Part shown: in pieces, positions 23,967 through 38,315 of the stretch
Numbering within the stretch: position 1 is the first letter of the stretch
How the letters are laid out: every line of letters starts with the position of its first letter
Source: Macropodus opercularis
Lineage: Eukaryota; Chordata; Actinopteri; Anabantiformes; Osphronemidae
Direction: 5' to 3'
Length of the DNA: 64,000 nucleotides
Assembly (NCBI GenBank): GCA_030770545.1
Contig: CM061102.1
Span: 11,710,501 to 11,774,500 of the forward strand
Program-made: the position numbers and the translations under genes
The notes under the pieces: model-generated
Database searches by the model: none
Seen by the model: the letters and a program-made list of their open reading frames with translations, nothing else
What the model was told of the DNA's origin: nothing

Positions 23967-26009
23967 TCATGTGTAACAGTAGTCTATATCTGGGATTCCT
24001 CCTTCTCTATAGCCGCGGTTGGTGCCATGCCCTGCATTAGAAACATGGTTGGCGCCTTTGTACAGGCCACTGCCATTGGAAGGGAATATGGTGTGAATGA
24101 TGTAATCCTCTCGTAGGGGTTTAGGCTGCATTGGCTGGCAAGCTGCCATAGGCGTCATCTGGAACCCTGGGCCACGGATTTCTAAGATGGTATTGTCCTT
24201 CTTGGTGCCTGACTCAATGTAATCGTCATAGTTTTTGCTTTTTCGGGAGTTGTTGCGAGTATAGTGGTCCCGGGAACACAAATGTCCACTCTTATGTCCA
24301 TACCAGCAGAAGATGCCAAAAATAAGAGCCAGTGATACAATGGCGGTGGCCCCACCAATAATTCCTGCCAAGGGTAGCACTGTCACCTGCTGTGAGTCAT
24401 CATCCTCTTCCTCCTCCAACGGGCTGATCTCTGATGTTTCAGCCTTCGCACACACCAGAGCTTCATCAGAGTCAGCATCACCAGAAATGGACCCTCTGTT
24501 TTCTGAACTTGCAGACAACGGTACCATGCAGATGATGTAGCTGGAATCTGGCTGCAGTGAAGTAAGCAGGTACTCCCGACGGTCACCCCGGACGAGCGTC
24601 TCTGTGATTGATCCCATGGCATTTCCAGTGCCCAGTCGGAGCCAGCTTAGCCTGAAGGATGAGCTGGGCTGGGCCACACTCCAGGTAACGCGTATGCTGT
24701 TGTGAGACAGAGGCTTGACATTAAGTGCCAGACTTTTCCCTACACCACTGCTGCTCAAAGTGTAGTCTAAACCCGAGTCAGGAAACCCCAGGCCGGGCCG
24801 CTTTGAGCGGAGGGTAAAAAGAGAGCCCTGTGGGGGGGTGTGGGTAGTAGAGCTATCCACTCCACCTCCACCCACTCTGTCTCGGGTCCCTGATGTCCTC
24901 ACCACCTCACATTCCTCCATTTCGCTAGTTAGGTCTGTTAAAGCCATGTCTCGCACTCTATCGGGTCCATGGCATATGAGGCCTCTGACAGTAATGGAGT
25001 TTCCACGGGCATGCAGCCAGTCATACAACCAACGCAGGTTACAGCCGCAGTGCCAAGGATTACCTCGCACCAATAGCTGACCAAGGCTGTCCAGGTCCTT
25101 GAACAGTCCTCTTGGAAGCGTGGTCAGATTGTTTCCCGAAAGGTCCAGCCTCTGCAGTCGGTGCATGCCATCTAAGGAACCACGTGGCATATGAGTCAGG
25201 GCGTTGTCTTGCAGAGACAGGCGCTGCAGATGAGCACTGGGTAGATTGACAGGTGGGGTCTGCAGGGAGTTACGTACTAGGGAGAGCTCAGTCAAGTTGG
25301 AAAGTCGGGAGAACGTATCATCAGCAATGCGTTGGTTTGCCAAAAGGTTCCCATCCAGGACAAGACACCTAAGTGAGGCCAGTCCTCTGAAGGCATGAGT
25401 TGGGATGGTGGAGATTCGGTTGTCATCCAGGCGAAGTTCTTCCAAAGACGCAGGTAGTCCTGAGGGGATACTAGACAGGTGGTTGCGTGAGAGAAAAAGC
25501 AGGCGCAACCGTGGATTGTCAGCGAAGGCCTGATCCTCAATGCTGACAGTGGAAATAGAGTTGTCGTCCAAATGGAGCTTTTCCAACAAAGGCATCCGAG
25601 CCAGTGCACTCCGCGGAATAGTGCGTATGTTGTTGTCCTGCAAATGTAGTTCACGTACAGATGGCGGCAGGTGCATGGGGAATTCATCTAGTTCGTTATC
25701 GTAGAGGTAGACCACTCGGATGGCTAGATGGTGCTCCAATGAAGTGGGCAAGCCCGGGTTGTTTATGTGGTTGTTTTGAAGGTAGAGGACAGATGCAGAA
25801 GGAGGAAGCGATGGGATGGCGTTCAGGCCGCGATCATTGCAGTAGATAAAGTCCTCGTCGCACCGGCAGACAGAAGGGCAGATCATGTCTCCAATGTAGC
25901 CTTGTATCGTGGCTGCAGCAAACTGAATTATGCCAGCACGTAGTGTCAAGCAAAGGAACAGAGGGAAGATCCCAGTACGCAGTCTGAGCACACGTACAGG
26001 TGCCATCAT
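23967..26009 (-). CDS. flrt1: FLRT1, fibronectin leucine-rich repeat transmembrane protein 1 (680 aa, single coding exon)
   Basis: A type I membrane protein of the FLRT family, which acts in cell adhesion, axon guidance and FGF signalling (partners in mammals: latrophilins, UNC5 receptors, FGF receptors). Domains seen: hydrophobic signal sequence (about 12-34), cysteine-rich LRR N-cap (CPSVCRC at 44-50, then YCNDRGL), about ten leucine-rich repeats (about 70-315), LRR C-cap (NPWHCGCNLRWL...ICHGPD, about 317-367), FNIII domain (about 424-526), membrane segment (about 546-570) and a cytoplasmic tail of about 110 residues with the conserved ESGTKKDN, ILEIRGPG, HTIFPSNGS and GGIPDIDYCYT blocks. 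TPPQGSLFTL before the FNIII and the LRR sequence fit FLRT1 better than FLRT2 or FLRT3. Intact. The single coding exon is usual for the family. The ATG at 26009 is followed at once by a second ATG, and a splice acceptor sits 77 bases upstream. Confidence 0.97.
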   Translation of the reverse strand: MMAPVRVLRLRTGIFPLFLCLTLRAGIIQFAAATIQGYIGDMICPSVCRCDEDFIYCNDRGLNAIPSLPPSASVLYLQNNHINNPGLPTSLEHHLAIRVVYLYDNELDEFPMHLPPSVRELHLQDNNIRTIPRSALARMPLLEKLHLDDNSISTVSIEDQAFADNPRLRLLFLSRNHLSSIPSGLPASLEELRLDDNRISTIPTHAFRGLASLRCLVLDGNLLANQRIADDTFSRLSNLTELSLVRNSLQTPPVNLPSAHLQRLSLQDNALTHMPRGSLDGMHRLQRLDLSGNNLTTLPRGLFKDLDSLGQLLVRGNPWHCGCNLRWLYDWLHARGNSITVRGLICHGPDRVRDMALTDLTSEMEECEVVRTSGTRDRVGGGGVDSSTTHTPPQGSLFTLRSKRPGLGFPDSGLDYTLSSSGVGKSLALNVKPLSHNSIRVTWSVAQPSSSFRLSWLRLGTGNAMGSITETLVRGDRREYLLTSLQPDSSYIICMVPLSASSENRGSISGDADSDEALVCAKAETSEISPLEEEEDDDSQQVTVLPLAGIIGGATAIVSLALIFGIFCWYGHKSGHLCSRDHYTRNNSRKSKNYDDYIESGTKKDNTILEIRGPGFQMTPMAACQPMQPKPLREDYIIHTIFPSNGSGLYKGANHVSNAGHGTNRGYREGGIPDIDYCYT

Positions 26010-26086
26010 GTAAACATAAATGCTGTCTGTTGTATTCTGTGAATCCTTAATTTGCCGTAGTGAGCTGGACTCCTGCGACCTCCACC
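26010..26086 (-). other. flrt1: 5' UTR part of the flrt1 coding exon, with splice acceptor
   Basis: On the minus strand a pyrimidine-rich tract ends in CCTCAG at 26087, giving a strong 3' splice site 77 bases before the flrt1 start codon. At least one non-coding exon must therefore lie upstream, at higher coordinates. Confidence 0.65.
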
Positions 26087-27156
26087 CTGAGGAAAAAGAA
26101 AAATTACAGTTAGCACTGATACAATAATTAATTAACTGACCGTCATAGGTGACAATTATTTAAATAGTTTTTGTATAGTTATTGATATGTATTCATTTAT
26201 GTCTAAACAACCCACTGATTGGTGGCTAATTCAAGATTAGAGTGATGTAATGTTAAACCTTGGCATTATCTGTACCAAATGTTTGAAGCAAGTCAACTAA
26301 ATTCAGTCTTAAGTTTAGAATTAAACCTCGTGCATATAAATAAAAGCTTGAGAAACGTCTCTTGCATGTTCGTTTGTTGTTGTAACTCATTAGGTCTGAG
26401 ATTCTCCAGCAGGAAGTAGAATATTGACCTCAGACATCTGGAAACTGGTAAACTGGTCAATTTGAGGCCATCACAGTCTATCATAACCAGGCCATTAGTT
26501 AGTGTTAAGGCTCACACAACAACAAACGTAGTCAGCCTGTAGTATCGATTTCCTCACAAATCCAAGGTGATCTGCTTCACCCAGTCGGCTCTCGCACGGA
26601 TTACAGGAATCCCAGGAGTGAAAGTTAGACGAGCTGATGATGAACCAAATGAACGATTACCCTGCTGGGTGCTGTCTTAGCTGAATATGCAACACTCGTC
26701 TGTTTGTACTTAAACAAAATCTAAATATTGAGTATTAGAAGAGCAAACTTCATCTGCTCAAGTGTAATGAACCAGCGTCAGACCTTTAACAGAGGGATCG
26801 TTTCGTCATACTTCAATCCAAATGTTCCAAATGTTTAAAACTGGAGGCTGGAGTTTATTCTCCACTCACGGCTGATATTACATTTAAAGTTAAATTTGTT
26901 TTATACTAACAATAACATCTATGAACTGTAAACATTGACGCGTAACTATTCGATTTTTTAAATCAGATCCATAGATACAGCATATGCTTCATATATTCCC
27001 ATTCAGTAGCATAAGTAACTACAACCCGCTAATTTCTCTTCATACCTATTTCCACCTCAGCTCTCTAGACACAGTCAAGTGGTGTCAGTTCATACAGTAC
27101 TTTTAAAAAAATTTAAAGAGCTGATAACAGGTTAAAACTGATCAGTTTTATACCAA

Positions 27157-27180
27157 TGTGTGTGTGTGTGTGTGTGTGTG
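27157..27180. repeat. (TG)n microsatellite
   Basis: Twelve uninterrupted TG dinucleotides. Confidence 0.95.
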
Positions 27181-30100
27181 TTGACTTTTGAATCCCAGGA
27201 GCTTTTGCAGTGACTCTCTTGAATGCTGGAGTATTTGGGTCAGTCCTTTAAACACAAGATAGATGTGGTGTGAGATTGAAGTGGTGCAGAGAGTCAGAAG
27301 GATTAATAGAGCATATCGAGCCGTGATTCTCCAGATCAAGCAGATGCTACAAAGAATGACAAACAGACATTTTAGGATTTCTCTTTGTTTTTTTCTCTTT
27401 TTTTGCCTGGTTGCTCATTTTACTTCCTCAATTACAAAATGCTGTGAAATCATAGCGAGCAGATGGCCACTCTCATTGTTTGAGAATGCTTCTTATTGTT
27501 TGTCGTTCTGTCCATGCGTGATCAAATTACGAGCATTAACCCATATGTGCACAATCTATATGGTGGTGGTCTACATTTCAGCTTTCTGTAAATGGGGGGA
27601 AAACAACATAGGGATGTGGGGTAATGTGTAAGCCAGACAGCCAGCCGCCTCAGGCAAAACACAGTCCACACAACAACCCCCAATCTAATACTGGAACACA
27701 AGACAGGATCGATTTACATACAAAACACCGAAGGAGAGAGCGCAAGAGTGACAGAAAGCAGCTTTAAGCAAGACCTTTGAATCCCACCTCCCATTAAGAC
27801 CCCCACTGAGGGAGAGGACAGGGAAATCTGGAAAACCGGATTTTGGACGACCGACGGGGCTGCTGATAAATCAGGAAATCCACTTTACAGATGGCAGGCA
27901 AAAGATAATAGTGGCCTACAGCTTATCGTACATCCCATGGCCATGGATCAAAGTTTAGATTTTAAGATTGGACATGTGAAAAGAATGACGCAGAGCATGA
28001 TGACAGAAATAAATCAGGGGATCTAAGATGGGGGAAAAAAAAAACAGGCCAGAGAAGCGTGGCCTGCTCCTGCTGGTTAATCATGAAGATTGTTGTGTTT
28101 GAGTCTTTGCAATAATGTACTATAATCTTCAAGCTTTTAAAACACGGACATGATAACTTAATCCCAACAAATGTTCAACATAGCACTGATAAAACAGAAA
28201 TGTAATGTTTTATGTTTCATCCTATAATGTAATGTAAAATAGTACACAGCTACTGTCCTCCACACAAATGATGCAGAAGTGTTTCATCTAAATACGTCCT
28301 CTCATTTAAGGCTTATAAATAAATAAATATTCTAATTTACTGTTATTAATACACCGATACATCTTCTAAGCCTCTCTTATTAAAATATTCCACATGAATG
28401 ACATGATCAACTCAAAATAGTTAATGCACTTGTTCGTGTATGAGTTTTTTCTCCTCCTCGTTTTATGCACCGATTTCCTGGCTTGAAGGAGTGATTGGAT
28501 TTGCACTGAACATTTTCCTCATCTCAGCTGCTGACACAGCGACACATGTAGTTATTTCTGTTTTCCAATGAGAACAGTTTTCCTGGTTTAACGTTGATGT
28601 CACAAGAAATAACGAAGACATGAAGACTCAGTCTTTTTGGATTTTCTTTTTATATGAATATGATGAACAGTCAAGATCAGAGAACAGAAACGACCAGATG
28701 GTTAAACCTACTATACTGTACATCCTACAAAATAATAGACATACTGTATATGTGGGGTGTTGCCAGATTCACTTTGTGGGTTTCATCGAGGGAGATTTGG
28801 TTTGCTGGTGGGTATGAAGCTCTCGGGGCCCTGAAGTCACTTGATATATAGCTCTACAGCACTACAACATGTTTTATCTTCACAGCACTACAATAACTTC
28901 TGCCGTGCCAAAAGTCTAATTCCCTGTCCTCTCAGCTGCAGCTGCTGCTGCTGCCCCTTGAATTCTCTTGCCTCTGTGTTTCAAGACGGCAAGATTACAG
29001 GTAAATCCTTTCAGCATTAACAAAAGGACTGCGGCTCCGCGCAGCGATCTGCTCCCGCGTTGTGCAAAAAAGGTAAGAACAAATCTCACATGATGCTCAC
29101 GGTGTTTTGGGAGGGTTGTGCTCAGATGCAAACGCTAGCCCAGATCAGTGTAATTCAGCAGGTGTCTATTAATAGAACAGATCATCGTCGATATCTATAC
29201 AATGAGCTTTCAAACACTGTATGTATGTTAACGTCCACGCAGCGACTACGTGCCTCTAAAGTGTGATGCCGTGATGTTTAATAGGAGATTCGCTGTTGTG
29301 CCACATCGGTGGGTGATGCTGAGAGATAGCACAAGCTGTCTGCCAGATAAACTCTGTCGTGTCTGCGTCAGTGGATGTAATTCAGTCTTTGATCAATGTG
29401 TAACTGGCGTCTGAAATAATTTGCTTTGCTTTTTCTCCCGTTCTGTTGTTGTGACATAAACTGGAGGAAGCGGTGGATCCTGCAGAAGTACCTTTGCTTT
29501 CCGTTTAGAGAAAATACTAGATCATTTTAAACCAAACTAACAAAGAAAAATGTATCTTCTGCCTTAAAGCCGAGGCGTCGGGTGGCGGTTGTCACGCTTC
29601 AGCTGGGACTTTGATTGGATTCTTTTATTTGCGCGAACAGGAGAGAGGGAGCTTGGTTAGTGTAATTGGTTAAATTTGAATTCAAGCCTGACAAGTTGCA
29701 AAATAAATACAGCGCTGTGGGAGTCACGAGACAACGCTGTGCTTTCAAGGTGAAAATGAAGCTTTACATCATAGAAACAGAGGCAAAAGAAAAGATCATT
29801 TGAGTTGAATGAGATTCTTCTCTGCAGCACCTACTTCTTCAGAAGGATGTCAGGTTATGTATTGTGTACATACATACATATAAATAAAGTAAAACTAGAC
29901 TTAGAAGAGCACCAGGCTACATGGATGAAGTGGTCTGAGACTTTCTGCGTCGCTTTATTGTCTCCCATTGGAAACCATGACAACTGTGATTGCTGGTGTT
30001 TTCTTCTACTGGATTTATATATAGTAATGAGCTGCACTTTAGCAACACACGCAGCAGAGCGTGCTCCACTCTAAAGCTTCTGTTCACTGCTGTAGATGAT

Positions 30101-33100
30101 TGTACAAATCAATAGGCAAACAAAGCCAATCATCAGCAGCCAGTTGTCGTCTTTAAACAGCCGTAGAGGTCGTCGTGGGCCTTTGATGACGCGACCCTCC
30201 CACCTGAACCTCCCATCATTCTAGGTTGTATCTCCACTACAGCTCCTGAGAATAGTCACACTGCATTTTCATTGATGTTCAACTTCAAAACAAAAACCTA
30301 TTCTCCCTCACGTCCACAAAAAGGAGAGCATGAGCAGAAAATCTAATAACTCCCTTGGTGCCATTATCGCAGCCTGTTGCTCCCAATCCTCTGTGTGAGT
30401 CATCTCCCTGTCAGCGAAAATGTACGCTGCTCCAAAGTAAAAGTGGAGCAGCGATCTGTAGCAGCCGCTCTCTTTCTACCTACATCGCTCCCTGTTTATG
30501 CAAACGTAGCTTTATTTTAATCAGTCTTAATATCACGAAGCAAAAATCCCAAAGACGCAAACAACAGCTTTTTTTTTGCCTGTTTTTGATGAATCCACGT
30601 TTGTATAATAAAAACTGAAGACTGTTGAAACTTAGAGAATTAAATGAGTCTGATTTCAAGATACATTTAGTTTTGGAATTGTATCTGTGTTTTAAAAGGC
30701 ACCGGTGTGTAAATGTAGGCTTTTGTTTATAATGAAGTCAATATTCTCTTTTTGCACTTGGAGCTATATGCCTTTATCTTTCAGCGTATGAGAAATCGAA
30801 GAGGATGAAGAGTTACATGCCGCCTCCGGGGCTCAGAAAAGATCCTGTGCGGTTGATGCTTGACTTTGACTCCTCAGTGTGTGTGGGGGTTCCTTCTGCA
30901 TGAAATATCAACTGTGGGAGTGTTTAGTTCTCAAATAAAACTTGCTCTGAATCCCGAGATGCCCCACACAGTTGTTTTCAGCGCTTCAAATTCTCAAGAC
31001 TCTGTGCAACCTTATTTTCACCCCTGAAATCTGGTCAGTATAGGTTCAATATAGTGAAACATACTGTTACTGTGCTGTGCAGTAGCAGCGTCTCTATGGA
31101 AATTGCATATTACCATATCATTTTTTCAAAGCGGCATAAACCCCTGTTAACGATGTACTGGCTTTAGAGCTGAAAAGCAAATGGAGGCAGATGTGGTGTC
31201 AACAGATTAACGCGCTGACCAACAGCACCTAGTTGTGTGTGTTTAATGGGCGCCGCCTGTTAAAGCAACATTTACTGATTGTTTTCTGTGGCCCCCTGCC
31301 CAAAAGGAGCGGAAGAGAGGGATAATCGAGCTTTATAGCTCGTTCTTTGGTCGCTAATAAGCGTTACTTCACTTAATGGCCTTGTGTTTAATTACTGCCC
31401 CCATTAGAGAAAGGGGTACAGTCAACATGGTCCTCTCACCTGGTTTACGTCTGCTCTAGCCTCAGGTCTCTTCAGGTATTTTTCACGAAAGTACTGAAGG
31501 TAAAATCCAGGCTTACTGAGAGTTCAGTAATTATATTGCCTATAATACAAACATAGTGTGGAAGTGATTGTGTTGGAGGCTCGCGGTGCTTTTAAAAGTT
31601 TGATATAGAAATTTTGATAAACAAACATTTATAATTGACTTGTTTTTAGTTCTGGTTCTTGTACGAATTGAACCACTGAGCCATTTCCAGTTTCCATCTT
31701 TGTTTGTATTGGGAAATGGAGGCACGGGCAATATATTTTATTCATTTGGACAGAAAATAAACTTTCTGGAAGTTTCAAAGTTTTCAACAGCGCAATGCTT
31801 CATACGTGGTTTTAAAGTAGCATAAGGACACATAAAGGCTGCAAAACATAACAACAACACAATGTATAAACTGCTCAGATACTCAGTAGCAAAAAGCCTA
31901 CAGTAGGTAAGAATGCATATGGTTAGCTTACTTTTTGAAGTGGGGCTGACAGGGAAGGAGGTGCTGAGGCACCATTTGCACAATTCTCTCCAACGCGACG
32001 CCTTCAAAGACTTCAGACTGCGTCTCCTCCAGCTGTTGTCCACGTGCAGTCCATAAACTCCGGAAAGCTGCTGCCTGTTTCGAATTTGTCAGGAACGGCT
32101 CTTTCTTCTGTGTTTTTATGCTGAGGATTAATTTTCACCTCTGGCTCCAGATTTTCTCTCTGCGAATAAACAAAAACGTCATGAGAAATCCCAGCTGAGC
32201 AAAAGTGTCACATTTCCTGTTTGTCATGTGCCAGTTTCTGTTTTTATTACTACTCTTAATCTACTCTTGGTTAGAGGATTAAATGATTTATTCCTTATTT
32301 ACCAAACTCTTATTACATTCATTCCAAATAAATCAGCCACCGTATGCATTTGTAATATCTCAATTTCTCTCTCTATTTAAAAAAAATGTCTCACTTGTAA
32401 AGTGGTTAGAAACATTATTAAATACATAAACAAACAAACATATGTTTCCAATAATATGATGCTGTTTAGGATATTTTGTAGTTAAGTATTTGAAAACAAC
32501 ATGGTTAATGATAAATGAAGCTCCCAACTCCCAACCATCCCTCTTGCTTTCCCCAGGCCTCTTCCCCACAGTTAGCATTGACTGCTCTGTGACGTGAGGC
32601 ATCGCACCATCTTTCTCTGAGTCACTTCAAATTACGGATCTTTTCAAGCAGCACCGGTTTGTTTGATCAGACGTTGAAACTTGACTCATATGGTTTGCCT
32701 ACTGTAGCTCGTATGGGTTGTGTGAAACTGTTCTGCCGTACTAACAGTCTCGCTGCGTCTACTCGCTGTGTGCCACATTTCCTGACACCTTGGCACAAAT
32801 GTCCTGTTTTAATTGCTCCAACCTGCAGAACTTTTGTTCCCCAGAAATAAGGACTTGTTCTACTTTGAAAGGATGTGCAAACACACGTTTTATTGTGATT
32901 ACATTGCTGTTCAATTACAGAATGAAAAGCAACAAGCACAAATTGCTTCCTCCCAAACAATTAGGCCTCTTTCCACAGCCCTGTCATCCTAAACTCATTC
33001 AAATATGCAGTCTTACATTAGTTCCTATTGCATGGCATCAAGGATGCACAGTACAGATAAAAATAGGAGCAGGTTATTTGTTTTGCTAAAGAAAACCTGT

Positions 33101-35150
33101 CAAGCCTGGCTTATAATGAGTATTGTTTTTCTATGTTGAGAATTAGAGTAATCTACATGTCTGTGTGTTCAGATGTGACTTTTTGAGACGTGTGTTTTAT
33201 CCTTACTTTATTTGTCTCCATCGACTTTGAAGGTATGTTAATTGATTCCAGCTGCTGACTGTGTTGATTAAAAGGCCAAATTAGCTGCATATACCAGTCC
33301 GACCTTTGACCTTGTGTACTGTCGCCTTTCATGTCACAAATGAAACTTGTTGTAAAGAAGTGAGCCTCACTGTCTTAAAAGCTCTGATGTTGATCAATAA
33401 ATGATGCCAGATGTGAATGAAAACCAAAACTGGTGCAGAGTCGAAACACACCCTGGTTGCCATGGTGCTCGTCCTCATCCAACATGTGATAGCTGTATCT
33501 GTGACTATAAACAATCACAGTGAATCACGCTTCATACACCGACGAAGGAGCACATGCGTACAGTATTATTAACCTTCATCAAACACAGAAGCAGCAGAAG
33601 CAGTGACTGGGGGACGTAAAACACGCTTCTTATTTTACTGCACTTTTCTGAAGTGCACGTTATTTTGTTGAAATTAGAAGCAATTGTTGTGGAAAAAATA
33701 ATGACAGATGTGATTTGTGTCTGAGTCTGTTTACATCGATAGGGCAGTCACACTCAGAAGAAGCGATGCAAAGCAGGACTCATTATGCAAAGAGTTTATG
33801 AGATATTGCCTTTCAGTCAGCTTTTACAAAACGTTGTGTTTGTCTGCATCTCACTCTCCACAGAGGTCCCACAAGGCCAAACGCTCTTCTTTTGCTCCCC
33901 TAAACCTCCCTGCTCTGTCACCACATCCCATAATTCATCCTATCATTGCTATGGCACTTAACTGACCTTTTGATTCCCAGCTCTGACACACAGGTTAAGT
34001 TGCATATCTCCAATTTTCTAGCTGAAATCTCCAATTGGATTCCTGCCAATCACCTCCTGGTTGACCTTGACAAGACTGAGCTGCTGTTCTGCTCTCAGAA
34101 ATCCTGCCCTTAACAAGAGCCGTCAATCACAGTGACAGATTTTCTCTGAGTAAAATCTGCTGAGTCAAGCCCAGTTGCTTGTACAAACAGTCTTTACGTC
34201 CCATCTGGACAGCTGCAGCTCCAATCTGGCCGAGCTATCTGAGAATAACTGCGACAGGATAGCTGTCGAACTAAACTCCAACAAATAAATTACTCTGGCT
34301 CATTTTTCATTACTGTAATAGAAGGTTATAAAATATTGGGCACATGTTTGATCGTCCTTAAGCATGTCAGACTTTTATTCTGTTATTTCTGAAAAGTGAA
34401 GAAGCAAATTTCTAAAACACGTTTACAGTTGAAGGCGTCTGTGCACAGAATGTTTGTATTATGTGTTATTTCCCTCACAGACACAGATAATAAGCACTTT
34501 TAAAAACGCTTGTAAAAACATCTCCTTAACTGCTTTATAGTAGATGCAGATGCTGATTCTATCTGTCCACAATAAAGCTCTGATATCGTCTTCGTTTGCT
34601 TTGAATATGACAAATATTTATTTTACTGGTGCTGGTAAATATAATATAACGCTAACTTCAAGCACAGTCGGGCTAAACACAAAGCTACTGGTTGCGATTA
34701 ACAATCTTCTTACGATAACTACAGTCACACTCAAACTTAGAATGTCCTTTGTGAATGAGATGTTTTAAAAAAAACATCTTACATCAAACATTTTACATCT
34801 GCAAAAGCAAATTACAATACAAAAAATATGAAAAGTAGAACACGCAGTAGTAAGCTAGTGTGTACCACCAGCACGCAGGGAGCCCCATGCAAGAAAAACA
34901 ACAATTTAAAATGTTCAGTATTCATTAAAAGCATAATCTGCGTGTGTCTAGTTTCATGATGACTAAGCATGTTGCCCATCTCTGCTGCTCTGCCGTATCC
35001 GTTGTGTAGCTTTTTGTTCTTACTCTGGTACAAATGAAAAATTTAAGTGTGTTTTTTTTTTTTCAAATTGTTTATACTTCACTGGGATTAAAAAGTGATG
35101 GATGGCAAAGATGCAGAACCTGAACCTGAAACGATCTGACCCCACTCACT

Positions 35151-35175
35151 CACACACACACACACACACACACAC
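35151..35175. repeat. (CA)n microsatellite
   Basis: About 12 CA dinucleotides. Confidence 0.95.
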
Positions 35176-38100
35176 CGTGATGTGAGCAGACTTTCAACGC
35201 ACACAATGTCTATTCACTAAAAGGTGGTCGAGAGCAGCATCCGCCGGGACGACGAAGACGACAGATAATTGAGACCAAGAGCCCTAAGTGAGATAATTTC
35301 ACGTGAGCAGTCAGGTCAGCCTTTCTTCATCATTGTCCCCAAGTTGTTCTTGCTCCTTCCAGCCACTGCTTTGCTGTTTCACTTTCTCCTTTGAGGCCCA
35401 TCTCAGTGACAACTGTGAGAACCTTCTCTCTTCCCTCCTTAAGTGAGGAGAGCATCAGTTCTAATAAGAAAGCTTTTACACGGTTAATTAAGTGATACTG
35501 TAATGCAGTATGTAATGCTCAATTTACTCCATCTCATTCTCCCCTTCGTCCTCTTTAATTTCATTCAGAATCAATCTGTCCAACTCTTTTTTTCCCCCTA
35601 TTATGTGGACTTTTGTACATCAAGGCCCTCTTCTGTGCTTATTACTGTCCAATTTGCTTGCGCCGGCTCCATTTTGAGCCTTTCCAATAGTTTCCTCTCC
35701 CACTGCCCTCTCTGACTGGCCATTTCTTTTTTATTCTCATGTTGTTGCTAATTCGGAGCAGAGGAGAGAGGAGCAAAGGGAGAGATGCAAAAATTGATAT
35801 GGGAATTTAAACGAGCTGGTTTTGGAGCGATATTAAGAAGATGAAATGCTGGAAATAGGGGGCAGCATTCACCACGACACAAATATTGGCAGGGCTGGGC
35901 CAGTGGAACCGTTGTAAACAGGCAGGGAATTTAGAGTGAAGATGAAGAAGAGGAAAGCTGTGAAAATACAGAGATATAGTGTTGAAGTGAAAGCCGATGG
36001 GTAAACAGAAAACCACACTCGACGACGTAGAAGGAACAGAAGAGCAAAAGGTGCCAGCGTCCAGGGGAGGAAACAAACAGAGTGGACACTCGAGACACGG
36101 AGCAAGTTGAGGTCGCCGCTTTAAAGGTCGGCACGTTTGAACATTAATTAAAAGTTTCCCCGCTGATGAATTGCCATGTGATGAATTGTTTCTCTTACCA
36201 TAAAAACTGCATATGCAGCCCAGAGGGAGCGAGGCAGGCCACTAAATCTGTCATCTACGGTTTTCATGCTCTGTGCTCGTGACAGTAATGAGCCAGGCTG
36301 ATATGATTGGATGTTCAGTAGCTCATTAAATGGAGGCTCTTCTAATACATGGATTTACTTTGACATTTCCTACACAGGAAGCCAGGAGTGCAACAGTCAT
36401 TGCTATTAGCAGCTCGCCTGATTGTTGTTTCATTATATTTTAAGATTCTGAAAATAACCTATCACAGGTTCCAGAGTCAGTCCAACCTGACGTGTTAAAG
36501 GATTTTTTTTATTTTAGGAAGGCGTTAAAGCCTCTGTGGAGCAGGTCCCTCGTATGTGCTGATGAGGAGAGAACCTGCAGCTTTCCTCACTTCTACACAG
36601 CTTTATAGAGAGTCTCAGCTCATTGTTTAGGTGTCAGGTCCACAGCTTTACAGTTTTGATTCAATCTTGCAGCTTTCGTGGCATTGTGCTAGGCACAGCA
36701 GGTGGCTGTTTTCAGAATAAAAGCTTTAAAATCCAACAGTATCCACTGAGTAGCAGAGAGACACCGTTTAACAAAATGGAGCATGTTTCTCTCCAGAGTC
36801 GGCAGAGACACAACCAGAGCACTGGACAGGCCAGAAGCAAGGAGTGTTTTCTGACATACATATGTACATGATACATTCAAAATGATGCATTGAACTCATC
36901 CCCCTGGAGGAAGCACCCACACACAGCACCGCAAAGATAGATGTGCAGTGTCCTGCTCAAGGACATGATGAACATGGGTCTCCTACTGTACTGTACATGC
37001 CAGGCCAGTGTTCCACCCATGGAGCCACCAAACCATTAATGTTTCATGTTTCACTGTCTCATTATTGTTTAGATCGTTTTGATATTGTCACCAAATTAAA
37101 TGAAACAACAAAACAGCAACAAATGTATCCTATTATGAAATATTATGAAAAGCATTTACTGTGCATTAACATACACATAAGCAAACAAATGTTTTTGGTT
37201 GGTTAGTTTGTTTTTCTTGATATAACACACATTTGTACATTACAGACAGGAAACTGAAATTTAAAACCAAGGAATATTTACATGGTGGATTCAAGTGGAA
37301 AGACTGAAACCTTTTTACATACTAATGTCTTTATAAGATCTTGAAAATGTGTTAATCTTCAATCTGCATCTACATCTTCATTACTACTAAAAATGTTTTA
37401 TGAACAGCATTTTTTAAATGTAAGCATTTAATCTATTTCCTTATCTTGGACAGTACAAATGTTTTGGAATATTGTGTGATTTAATAGACATAAGACATTA
37501 TTATCAACTAATCCATTAGGTCTATTTAAACTATGAGTATTTACAGCAGGACAACGGAATAAGTAATTCACAGTGACACTGTAAATGCTCTGGTCAGGCA
37601 AACATATGATTCACACACACCTTCGTTATAGGAGGCATGTTCAGGACGGCACAGTGCGAGACGGCCGTGCGTGGTGCAGATGTGCACTGAGGCTGTTATA
37701 TGAAGCAAAGTGGGAGACAAATTGCAGAGTTGCAGGCTGAAATGGTTCATGGCCTTGGCTGAGTCTGATAAATTCTGCCTGCTGAGCGCCACTAATCATT
37801 GCAGCCTGTCACAGACACGCCCCTCCTCCCCAGAGAGCCGACGATCGCGCTGCTGATCTCGGGGCAGCCACTGGCCAACCCCACAAAACACACGCTTACG
37901 CACACACATGCATTCGCGCTGGCTCCTTACGCATGAATTCACTGATTGTCAAAAGGATCATAATCAAAATACTGCTTGAGTTTCCTCTGTTTCTCTCCAT
38001 GGTAACCAAACCACGTAAAATGCTTTTGTGCTTTTCTGTGACTCATGTGAATCCACAAACTGCACAGTACAGCACAAAAATTTCTATATCTCTCATGCTC

Positions 38101-38276
38101 AATTGTTTCTCAATTCCACCCTCATCTCCCACACACACAAAAAACACGACATCAGCACACTCGTCTTTAAGCTGTATCAGTGTAATTGATGCAACGACTG
38201 GAAATAAACAGGCAATTTAAGTGCTGGACACCTCACTGCTCCCTCTCCTTCTCCCTCCACTGTGTTCTCTTTGTCC

Positions 38277-38279
<3 letters not shown>

Positions 38280-38313
<34 letters not shown>
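38280..38313. repeat. (CA)n microsatellite, longest dinucleotide run in the window
   Basis: Seventeen CA dinucleotides without interruption. Confidence 0.95.
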
Positions 38314-38315
<2 letters not shown>

